DNA of 32,923 nucleotides. Source: Phycisphaerales bacterium. Its GTDB lineage: Bacteria > Planctomycetota > Phycisphaerae > Phycisphaerales > UBA1924. Shown here piece after piece: positions 1 through 8,440 of this stretch; the first letter of the stretch is position 1, and the number at the start of each line of letters is the position of its first letter. Both the position numbers and the translations under genes were made by a program. Below the pieces are notes generated by a model. The model was not told the origin of the DNA and did not search any database. It saw only the letters and a list, made by a program, of their open reading frames with translations. The DNA lies in assembly GCA_011053195.1 (NCBI GenBank), contig DRKT01000157.1, positions 1 through 32,923 on the forward strand, given 5' to 3'.

Positions 1-995
1 ATCAGCCGGCCCCGCTTGGACAGGGCCGCGATTGTGCGCTCGACAACGTAGCCCGGCATCGCGTGGTTGATCTCGCCGGCAAGCTCGATGAACCGCGCCT
101 CGTGGCCGATCTGCTTTGCTCGCCAACTCAGGTAGTACGGGTCGATCGGGATGCAGTGCCCGCCAAGCCCCGGCCCGGGCCAGAAGGCCTCGAATCCGAA
201 AGGCTTGGTCGCCGCTGCACGGATCACATCGAAGATATTGATGCCCATGTCGGTCAGGATGGTCTTCATCTCGTTGACCATCGCGATGTTGACCGCCCGG
301 TAGACGTTCTCCAGAATCTTGGCAGCCTCGGCGACCTCGGCGCTCTCGACCTCGATCACCTCCTTGATGCCGAGGCGATAGACACCGGCCGCGAGCCGGG
401 TCGCCTCGGTATCGAGCCCGCCGACGAGTTTGGGGATGCTCGCGGTGGTGTGCGATTTTCGGCCGGGGTCCTCGCGCTCCGGGCTGAACGCGATCCAGTA
501 CTCCTGCCCAAGCCGGAGCGAGATCCGGCGATCACTCGCGCCGGCCTCGATCGCGCCGGCGAACTCCCGCCTCGTCGTCCCCGGATACGTCGTTGATTCC
601 AGCACGACGAGCTGGCCCGCGTGGAGCCGGCGCCCGATTTCCACGCCCGTGCGCTCGACATAGGACAAATCCGGCACGCGCCCGGCGCGCAGAGGCGTCG
701 GCACGCACACCAGCACCACATCAACCTCGGCCAGTCGCTCGAAATCCGTCGTCACGTCGAACCGATCGCTGGCTGCGAGTTCGGCTGCCATCGCATCGCC
801 GAGATGCTTCAGATAATTCCGCCCCGCATTGAGCGATTCGATCTTGGCCGGATCGTTATCCACACCGAGCACCCGGGCGCCACCCGCGTACAGCGCGTGC
901 GCCAACGGCAAGCCGACGTATCCAAGCCCGATCACCGCGATGCGCACCTCACGCGAGGCGATCAAAGCTTCGAGATGGTCACGCGCATCATTCAT
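1..995 (-). CDS. Nucleotide-sugar dehydrogenase (UDP-N-acetylglucosamine/mannosamine 6-dehydrogenase family, WbpA/WecC-like), 3' end truncated by window edge
   Basis: Manual reverse-strand translation from ATG at 995: [56 protein letters not shown]...; later [20 protein letters not shown]. The ORF track misses it because it runs off the window. Start overlaps the stop of the upstream gene (ATGA). Confidence 0.93.
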   Translation of the reverse strand, partial: [331 protein letters not shown]

Positions 996-2227
996 GATTC
1001 CAGAGCGCCGCACGAGCGAAACGCTGCGATGAGCCGATCGCCGGTGATCGTTGATGAAAACTCCTGCTCAACCCGCTTCCGACCTCCCTTGCCCAGCTCG
1101 GTCCGTTTGGACTCATCCGTCAGAAGCTCCTCGAGCGCATCCGCGCACGCCCCCGCATCGCCGCCGGGCACCAGCCGACCGCTGATGCCATCCTCGATCA
1201 ACTCGCGGATCGCCGGCAGATCGCCCGAGACGGTCGCCACGCCGCACGCCATAGCCTCCATCAGCGCCACCGGGATGCCGTCGCGATCGCCCGACTGGTC
1301 ATCCCGGCAGGGCAGGCAGAAGACCGATGCACCCGATACGAGCGCCCGAACCCGGTCGTTCGGCATCGCCCCCGGAAGCTCGACCCGATCCGAAAGATTC
1401 AGCCGATCGACCATCGCCCGCAGCTCATCCATCATCGGCCCGTCGCCCCCGATCACGCATGTGCAGTCCAAGGCTCGATCGCGGAGCAATCCGATCGCCT
1501 CGATGAGTGTATCCAACCCTTTTTTCTCAACCAGACGGGCAACGGACACAACCGTGCGCGGCGTGGGGGTGCCCGGCGTGAAATCGTCGATATCCACGCC
1601 GCAGCGGATCACCGGCAAACGATCCTCCCCGATCGGTGTGATCGACCGGTACCACTGCCGATGCCACTGGCTGATGCACGAGACAAACCTCGCTCGCCGG
1701 AGTTTGCGCGTAAGCATCGTCCGCTGCTGAAAGAGATCGTTGGCGTGACCCGTGAAACTGAACCCGATGCCGAGCTGCGTGGCGGCGTACATCGCGATGG
1801 TCGTCGGGACATGCGCAAAGTGCGCATGAATGTGCGCCGGCCGATGCGCTCGAAGCCGATGCGCCAGAGCGATCCCGCCGAGCATCTGCACCAGCACCTT
1901 GGGTCGGCTGGCCATCCTGACGTCACGTGCGGCCAGCGCATCGACACCGCCGCAAAGCATGACCGAGAGCGTGCGCACGGGATGACGGATCAACTCGGCG
2001 CCGACATCGCGAATCATCGCACCGGCCCCGGGCCCATACACACCGATGGCCTCGGCGGCCAACGCGTCAAGCTCCGGCGTCCCCGCGTGCATCTTCGGAT
2101 GATGCACACTCGCGGGCATCACTCGGACGCCCATGCTGCGGAGTGTCAGGATCTCGCGATACACGAATGTTTCCGAGAGCTTGGGCAGCTCACCCGCGAG
2201 ATAGACGATCGGGCCGGGACTAGCCAT
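992..2227 (-). CDS. Glycosyltransferase family 4 (WcaL-like / exosortase-locus type)
   Basis: GPIVYLAGELPKLSETFVYREILTLRSMGVRV N-terminus; HAHFAHVPTTIAMYAA; VVSVARLVEKKGLDTLIEAI; E-x7-E-like region DGIPVALMEAMACGVATVSGDLPAIRELIEDG. Confidence 0.92.
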   Translation of the reverse strand: MASPGPIVYLAGELPKLSETFVYREILTLRSMGVRVMPASVHHPKMHAGTPELDALAAEAIGVYGPGAGAMIRDVGAELIRHPVRTLSVMLCGGVDALAARDVRMASRPKVLVQMLGGIALAHRLRAHRPAHIHAHFAHVPTTIAMYAATQLGIGFSFTGHANDLFQQRTMLTRKLRRARFVSCISQWHRQWYRSITPIGEDRLPVIRCGVDIDDFTPGTPTPRTVVSVARLVEKKGLDTLIEAIGLLRDRALDCTCVIGGDGPMMDELRAMVDRLNLSDRVELPGAMPNDRVRALVSGASVFCLPCRDDQSGDRDGIPVALMEAMACGVATVSGDLPAIRELIEDGISGRLVPGGDAGACADALEELLTDESKRTELGKGGRKRVEQEFSSTITGDRLIAAFRSCGALES

Positions 2228-3239
2228 TGGCGTGCGCCCCGGGCTGAGCCCCCTTGTATTCGATGATCCGGGTCCTTCGGCCTCGTATTCTGTTCAGCAC
2301 GAAGGTGGCGATCCCGATGACCATGGCGAACTGACCGATGAGTGTGTAGGTAGCCAGAAGTGAGGATGCCGAACCGGTCCTGCCCTGATTGCGGGCGCGT
2401 TGCCTGATGCGGAGCCACTGCAGGCCGTAAATCAGCAATGCCAGTCCGATGCTCAGTCCGTACAGGAACCACGACATCGCCAGGGCGGCCAGAGGGAAGG
2501 CGAAACCCCAGAAGAGCGGTCGCAGCACCCGTCTGACATTGAAGTGTTCAGGGGATCGGCCGTGCATCCACGCACCCTCGGCCGCGGCATGTCCCGCGCG
2601 GACCGAGCGCTTCCACCACTGCCAGAACGAGGTCATCGCTGCGTCGTGCCACGTCATTTCCTGATCGATCCGGCGAATCTTCCAGCCACGGGCGCGCAGC
2701 CGGAAACACAGCTCGGGCTCTTCACCCGCGATGACCGAGGGGTCGTATCCCCCCACCTCTCGCAAGGCGGCTGCACGAAACAGCGCATCGCCGCCGCAAC
2801 TCATCGCCGGCCCGATCGGGGTATCCCATTCCATATCGGTGAGCCTGTTGTATCGTGAGGCTTTGGGGAATCGTTCCCGGCGTCGTCCGCAAACCGCCGC
2901 GAGCCGCTCATCCGATTGCATGGCCTCCAGAGCCGCGGGCATCCATCCTGATCGGAGTTCGCAATCTCCATCGACAAACTGGACAAACTCGAGATCGGGC
3001 ATGATGGCGCCCAACGCCTCGAATCCTTCATTGCGCGCCCTGGCTGCGGTGAACGGGATCGACAGGTCCAGCTCGACGACCTCCACGCCGAGCCCGCGCG
3101 CCAGGTCCCGGCTTCCATCCGTTGAACCGGAATCGACATACACCACATGGTCCGCATGCGCCACGAGAGCGCGCAGGCACGCACCGAGCCGCTCGCCCTC
3201 GTTCCTTCCGATCGCGATGGCCCCAACCTTCGCTGTCAC
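2220..3239 (-). CDS. Glycosyltransferase family 2
   Basis: MTAKVGAIAIGRNEGERLGACLRAL...VVYVDSGSTDGS...FVQFVDGDCEL (DxD-like); C-terminal hydrophobic segments. Confidence 0.9.
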   Translation of the reverse strand: MTAKVGAIAIGRNEGERLGACLRALVAHADHVVYVDSGSTDGSRDLARGLGVEVVELDLSIPFTAARARNEGFEALGAIMPDLEFVQFVDGDCELRSGWMPAALEAMQSDERLAAVCGRRRERFPKASRYNRLTDMEWDTPIGPAMSCGGDALFRAAALREVGGYDPSVIAGEEPELCFRLRARGWKIRRIDQEMTWHDAAMTSFWQWWKRSVRAGHAAAEGAWMHGRSPEHFNVRRVLRPLFWGFAFPLAALAMSWFLYGLSIGLALLIYGLQWLRIRQRARNQGRTGSASSLLATYTLIGQFAMVIGIATFVLNRIRGRRTRIIEYKGAQPGAHANG

Positions 3240-4114
3240 GCACTGCTCCCTGATGATGCCCAGTCCAGCGGACGCTCCCGCACGATCGATTTGAAGTTGG
3301 CGCAGTTCAACTCGACGCCGAGTAGTTCACCGAGCCTCTTCAGGTCGGCATCGTAAAACATTTCCAGCGATTGCGCCCGCGCCGGCGAGAGCTCGGGTTT
3401 CGAGTCCAGCCGCCACAACCCCTTGATCCGGTCACGCCAGCCCTGAGGCACCAAGCGCCGGCGGATCTGCTTCAGCCCGGGCAGATCGAGCACCGCATCG
3501 CGAACCGGACTCTTGCGCATCCGCTCGGCGGACACATTCTGCGCCCCGGCATCGACCCACCGCATCTCGCCCTCATAGCCGAGAAACGCCCCGACTCGGC
3601 TCAGCTCCGACTGCGGATCCTCGCGCAGTCTCTCGCTGAAGACGGGCAGGATGCGGTCCGGACCGAAGGCCTCGAGCCAGGGTTCGAGCTGCATGGCGTA
3701 TCGGCCATACTCGAGCATCCACGGATTCGCATCGAGTTCATCCTCGATCGGACCGGTGACGACGCGCTGCGTCCACTCGTGGACATACTGCGACACCAGC
3801 CGATCGATCGGGTGGCGCATCACGTAAATCAGCTTGGCATCGGGCAGCACGGCACGGAACCGATCGACGGTCTGTGGATACGTCGGCAGCTTGGTGTAGT
3901 GCGTGCTCGCCTCGCCGATGATTTTCGCCTCCCGGCCCGGCTCGAACAAGGACTCATACCAGTCCGGCCCGTTGGCGAAAATCTCATCATTGGAAAAGTA
4001 GTTCGGCTCCTTGGGCTCGCACATGAACACGCCCGGCTGGGAGCCGAGCTGCTTGGCCAGCGTGCTCGTGGCACACTTCATCGCGCCGATGATGACAACG
4101 TTCGGCAGCGTCAT
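3236..4114 (-). CDS. Sulfotransferase domain protein
   Basis: Likely start at internal ATG 4114, overlapping the upstream stop: MTLPNVVIIGAMKCATSTLAKQL (5'-PAPS loop-like), KLIYVMRHPIDRLVSQYVHEW (3'-PAPS-like). The ORF extension to 4471 is not supported. Confidence 0.88.
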   Translation of the reverse strand: MTLPNVVIIGAMKCATSTLAKQLGSQPGVFMCEPKEPNYFSNDEIFANGPDWYESLFEPGREAKIIGEASTHYTKLPTYPQTVDRFRAVLPDAKLIYVMRHPIDRLVSQYVHEWTQRVVTGPIEDELDANPWMLEYGRYAMQLEPWLEAFGPDRILPVFSERLREDPQSELSRVGAFLGYEGEMRWVDAGAQNVSAERMRKSPVRDAVLDLPGLKQIRRRLVPQGWRDRIKGLWRLDSKPELSPARAQSLEMFYDADLKRLGELLGVELNCANFKSIVRERPLDWASSGSSA

Positions 4115-5133
4115 GCCTGAACGCCCCGACCAACAGTGCTCCGGCGCGAACGCTTGGGCTTGTGCGATGACCAGAAGGCGGTCCAGTTGTCGCGCAGCGC
4201 CCGCTCGGGCGTGCCGATGCGCCGGCCCTGCACCACCCGACGCCCCAGTGCCACAAGCCAGCCAAGGGTCCAGGCGATGTTCACAAGCACAAGATTCAGC
4301 CGACCGCCCGCGCCGGAAAAATATCGGCTGCGTGAGGCATAGAAATAGGCGGGCAATCTCTTGCGCGCCGCCGCGGCCGATTTGACCGGCGACGACCCGC
4401 CCCGAAGATGCACAACATGCGCCTCGGGCCAGTAGAGCACCTCGAACCCGGCCCGCCTCGCCCGCCGACAATACTCGGCATCCTCAAAGTACATGAAGAA
4501 TCCTTCATCCATCAGACCGATTCGATCGATCACCGATCGCCGGATCAGCACACAGGCAAAGCTCACCCACTCCACCCGTGTCGGGTCTTCAAAGACACCC
4601 ATCGTGACATCGTGTTTGGCAAAGAGCTTCGTGATCGGGCCGGACTGCGCCCCCGCGATGAGTTCGCTGAACACGCCCATGTCCCGGAAGCAACTGTTCT
4701 GGGGCTCGCCATCCGGCCATTCCAGCCTCGGCCCGATCAGTCCGGCGGATTGATTCTGCTCGGCAGCCCGCAACATCTCCTCGATCGTGCCGGTTCGCAC
4801 GAGCGTGTCGCTGTTGAGCAGGAGATAGAAATCAGCCCGCTCGGCCTTGATGCCGACGTTGTTGCCGGCGCTGAATCCACCATTGACTCCGCTGCGCACA
4901 AGGCGAACCCAATCGCTCCAGCCTTGCTCGGCGATCTCCGATTCGATCACATCGTCCGAACCATCGCCCGAGTCGTTGTCGACGACAATCGCGACATCGC
5001 GCGCTGGATCGAGCTGGCCTTGGAGCGTGGCCAGGCAATCCCGGACCAGCTTCGGCGTCTTGTAGTTCAGGATCACCACCGCCAGCCGCCGCGTCCGGTC
5101 CCGGTGGTGTGGCCATGAGTCGTCGGCGGTCAT
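4111..5133 (-). CDS. Glycosyltransferase family 2 (rhamnosyltransferase/WbbL-like)
   Basis: RRLAVVILNYKTPKLVRDCLATL...VVDNDSGDGSDDVI...GVNGGFSAGNNVGIKAERADFYLLLNSDT; typical GT2 motifs. Confidence 0.92.
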   Translation of the reverse strand: MTADDSWPHHRDRTRRLAVVILNYKTPKLVRDCLATLQGQLDPARDVAIVVDNDSGDGSDDVIESEIAEQGWSDWVRLVRSGVNGGFSAGNNVGIKAERADFYLLLNSDTLVRTGTIEEMLRAAEQNQSAGLIGPRLEWPDGEPQNSCFRDMGVFSELIAGAQSGPITKLFAKHDVTMGVFEDPTRVEWVSFACVLIRRSVIDRIGLMDEGFFMYFEDAEYCRRARRAGFEVLYWPEAHVVHLRGGSSPVKSAAAARKRLPAYFYASRSRYFSGAGGRLNLVLVNIAWTLGWLVALGRRVVQGRRIGTPERALRDNWTAFWSSHKPKRSRRSTVGRGVQA

Positions 5134-6623
5134 CGTCCGACCGCTCCGATCGAGCCCATGCTCCGGCTCACAAGCGGAACCCTCGCGCGTGCACGCCCCT
5201 TCCGGGGACGCTTCAGCGTCACCATCAGCGCCGCGAGTCCGCCGGCCGCCATTGGAAACATCGGGTTGAGCATGGCATTGGGTAGGCTGTCGATCGAATA
5301 CATCACGATCGCAACGGCGAGCCCCGTGGCCGCGGCTCCCTCGGCCGAGCTGAGCACTTTGGCGTCGTACCGCCAGATCAGAACGAATACGGGTCCGAGC
5401 AGTGTCATGTACATCCCCGCCAGACCGATCAAGCCCGTCTGCCCGAGTGTGATGATCCAGTAGCCGTCGGTGACGGTCAGATCATTGCCATCCTCGTCGT
5501 AGACGCGGTTGCGACCCCACCCGCCCCAGCCGAGCATGGGGCGCTGCATCGCCTTGGTCAGCAGCAGCCGCTCGTTGTCGAACCGAAACTCGAGCGAATC
5601 CGCCCGGTTCTGTGAGATTTTGCTGACGATGCTCACCGCCGGCTGGTCGATGGCAAACCCCGTGGCATGCTCGCTGAGCCTCATCCCGACATAGAGAATC
5701 GGGATCAGGGCCATGAGCGCCAACGGCACCCGGGTCTTGGCGTAGAACAGCGCTGCCAGCACCGCCCCACCCATCAGCATCAACCCCAGACCGTTGAGCG
5801 CCCGACACGCCAATGCAATGAAGACCAACACCAACACAATCGGCAGAAAGGGCACCGCGTTGCTCATGCCTTGCCCATCCTTCAGGCTCGGCCCACGCCA
5901 ACCGGGTGGCAACAACGGTAACTGTCGGACTGATCTGGTGAACCAGAGCCACGATGCCAACAGCGCCGCAACCGCCATAAAAACACCGAGCATCAGGCCG
6001 TGACGCATAAACACCAGCGGCCTCCACCCGCCGAGCCGGCGCAGCGCTGTCCCGCCGTGGTCATAGGTCGTATACCCGTACCACGCTTTGTGAAGCCGTG
6101 GGCTGAACCTGATCTCCCAAAGGACAAACGGGACATAGACCAGGGCCGCGACGATCAGGATCATCGCAAGATGCTTGGCCGCCTTGGCATCGGTGACATA
6201 GACCCGGCCGATGAAGTACGGCAGGCCCCACACCATCAGGTGGTCCTTCACCTCGGCGCCGCCGTCGTACGCCCCGAGCCCGTTCGTCATCGACGTAAAG
6301 AACGGCGAAATCACCCATATGAAGATCGGGATGTCAATCCACGACAACCGAACCCGCATCACCCGGGGCAGATCCAGCACCAGCATGCAGGCGACCACAC
6401 TCAGGCAGACCGCCGAGTCGCGCGTGATGTCCATCGGTCCAAGACCAACCTTGGCGCCGAAGGGCAGAAAGAGCCAGCCGAAGATCAGCCCGCTGAAAGC
6501 TGCTGTTCGTTTGGGTAGAACAAGAAACAACCCGGGCACGACCACGAGAAACCAGCCGTACATCATCACGTAGCCAAGCGGTGTCATGTACATGGTGGTC
6601 AGTTCTCGCTCTGGCAGGGTCAA
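5130..6623 (-). CDS. O-antigen polymerase/ligase-like multi-pass membrane protein
   Basis: About 497 aa, many hydrophobic spans; central KAMQRPMLGWGGWGRNRVYDEDGN motif resembling Wzy/WaaL family loops; position in an EPS operon. Confidence 0.75.
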   Translation of the reverse strand: MTLPERELTTMYMTPLGYVMMYGWFLVVVPGLFLVLPKRTAAFSGLIFGWLFLPFGAKVGLGPMDITRDSAVCLSVVACMLVLDLPRVMRVRLSWIDIPIFIWVISPFFTSMTNGLGAYDGGAEVKDHLMVWGLPYFIGRVYVTDAKAAKHLAMILIVAALVYVPFVLWEIRFSPRLHKAWYGYTTYDHGGTALRRLGGWRPLVFMRHGLMLGVFMAVAALLASWLWFTRSVRQLPLLPPGWRGPSLKDGQGMSNAVPFLPIVLVLVFIALACRALNGLGLMLMGGAVLAALFYAKTRVPLALMALIPILYVGMRLSEHATGFAIDQPAVSIVSKISQNRADSLEFRFDNERLLLTKAMQRPMLGWGGWGRNRVYDEDGNDLTVTDGYWIITLGQTGLIGLAGMYMTLLGPVFVLIWRYDAKVLSSAEGAAATGLAVAIVMYSIDSLPNAMLNPMFPMAAGGLAALMVTLKRPRKGRARARVPLVSRSMGSIGAVGR

Positions 6624-6715
6624 CCCATCGTAGACAATTCGATTCTCGGACCAAATGGACCAAGGGGCACCACTTCAAAGATCGGCCGAGTCGGGTCTGA
6701 CCATGAGAACACGGG

Positions 6716-8227
6716 TCATCCGCTCCGGGTATCGCGTCGGAATTCTCGGACGCTTCGCCGAAGATGTGGAATCCAAGGCAGGGCGCTGACCAGACCGGCC
6801 GCGACAAAGGCGACCAGCGTGGCCGGCTTGCCCGCCCCCATCGCCCCGGCGACGGCGTCGCCCGCACCCAACCCGAGCACGCCCCCGAGCACGGTCAACC
6901 AGCATGTCTCGAGATCACCGGGCAGCACGCGCAAGCCCCGCCACGTTGCCAGAAGCGAGATGGACAGGTATCGGCAGGCCTCGGCGATCGGGATCGCCGC
7001 GACGAACCCCACCATTCCCCCGAGGTGGTACCCGATCGGGGCCGCGATCGTAAAGCCCACAATCTTCATCGCCTGCCCGAGGGCCACCTCGCGCGAGTGC
7101 CCGATCGCCAGCAGGGCCGCCTTGGACGTTTCGCTGAGCACCCGTGCCAGCATCCCGACCGCAAGCAATCTGAGCATCCACCCGGCCGCCTGAAACTGGG
7201 GCAGGTACAACAACCCCACAAGCCAGGGCCCCGTGGCATAGAGCCCGCTCGCCGCGAGCCCGGTGCCGGTCAGGATCGGAAGCCGAACCCGATCGAGCAC
7301 CCGTGAGAGGTCATCGCCCCGGTTGACGACCTTGGCGTACGCCGGGAAGACGACCTGATTGCCGAGCCTGAGCACGGCCTGCGTCGGCACCATCGAAAAC
7401 GTCGCCGCCACAGCGAAGATGCCGAGCGACCAGACATCGAAAACCTTGCCGAAGGCGAGCTTGTCGATCTGGGTCGAGGCGAAGGTCAGCGTCGTGGCGA
7501 CAAAGATCCACCCGCCAAATCGCAGCAGCGCCGAAGCGGCTGCCTTGTTCCACCCAAACCTGGCGCGATACTCGCGGAAAACAATGTGCGACGACACAAG
7601 CCGGAATGCCGAGCCTGTCAGGTTCCCCGCGACGAGTGCCCAGACCGATGGGCTGTTGAACGCCCACGTGAGCATGACCACCAGCCCCGCGATCTGCGAG
7701 CCGAGCTCGACAAAGGTCAGTTTTTTCAGGTCCATGTTCCGCCGGGCCAACAGCAAGCCGGGCGACCCAAAGCCATTCATGACCGTCATGAGCCCCGTGA
7801 GCGGGATGAGCGTGGCCAGAATGGGCTCGCCATAAAACCGGGCGAAGGGCACCGCGAAAGCCCAGCAGGCCATCCAGAGCACGATGCCTCTGATCACCTG
7901 AAGCGACCACGCGGTATCGACAAAGACCCGTTCGCCGCCGCGCTTGTGCTGGATGACGCCGAAGTTCAACCCGACATCCGAGAACATGCGCAGGCCCTGG
8001 AGGAAGGTGTTGACCAGCGCCATCAATCCAAGGGCACCGATGTCATCAACCAGAAGCCATGCGAGGATGATGTTCGAGGCGAGCCGAAGGACATTGCCCA
8101 CCGCAAAGCCGCCCATCGACCACGCGCCGGCGCGCATTGTCGTCGATTTGAGCGAGGGCTCCTCTTTGTCCATGACATCAGAATCGGCGTCGCCCGGCAA
8201 AGGAGTGGGCATCTTGAGCGCACTCAT
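6716..8227 (-). CDS. Polysaccharide flippase (Wzx/MOP superfamily, lipopolysaccharide biosynthesis type)
   Basis: MRAGAWSMGGFAVGNVLRLASNIILAWLLVDDIGALGLMALVNTFLQGLRMFSDVGLNFGVIQHKRG...; start chosen at ATG 8227 (MSALKMP); ORF extends to 8254. Confidence 0.88.
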   Translation of the reverse strand: MSALKMPTPLPGDADSDVMDKEEPSLKSTTMRAGAWSMGGFAVGNVLRLASNIILAWLLVDDIGALGLMALVNTFLQGLRMFSDVGLNFGVIQHKRGGERVFVDTAWSLQVIRGIVLWMACWAFAVPFARFYGEPILATLIPLTGLMTVMNGFGSPGLLLARRNMDLKKLTFVELGSQIAGLVVMLTWAFNSPSVWALVAGNLTGSAFRLVSSHIVFREYRARFGWNKAAASALLRFGGWIFVATTLTFASTQIDKLAFGKVFDVWSLGIFAVAATFSMVPTQAVLRLGNQVVFPAYAKVVNRGDDLSRVLDRVRLPILTGTGLAASGLYATGPWLVGLLYLPQFQAAGWMLRLLAVGMLARVLSETSKAALLAIGHSREVALGQAMKIVGFTIAAPIGYHLGGMVGFVAAIPIAEACRYLSISLLATWRGLRVLPGDLETCWLTVLGGVLGLGAGDAVAGAMGAGKPATLVAFVAAGLVSALPWIPHLRRSVREFRRDTRSG

Positions 8228-8440
8228 GCCGGGACCACCAAAGCCTCGCCACACCGACCCGTGAAACGGGTCGTGGTGAACCGCGCCGGATTGTCATGTT
8301 CAATCGGCATACCCGCCCAGCATAGACGGCCCGAACATCGGGCCAGACCTCGGCGAGCCCCCGCCCGCCCTGAATCACGTCCGCCCGGTTTCCCGAGCGG
8401 ACGCGTGCTCTCTCCTCCCGACTCGCTCGCGAGATCAGGA

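Noticed and set aside
63-596. Plus-strand ORF 63..596 (177 aa) and its overlapping neighbours through 1730
   Set aside because: Antisense to the clear nucleotide-sugar dehydrogenase and GT4 genes; composition is typical of high-GC antisense ORFs with no recognisable domain.
3371-4120. Plus-strand 249-aa ORF
   Set aside because: Fully antisense to the sulfotransferase; no signal of real protein sequence.
4115-4471. N-terminal extension of the sulfotransferase ORF
   Set aside because: Overlaps the GT2 gene in another frame and has no conserved content; the internal ATG at 4114 forms the standard ATGA overlap.
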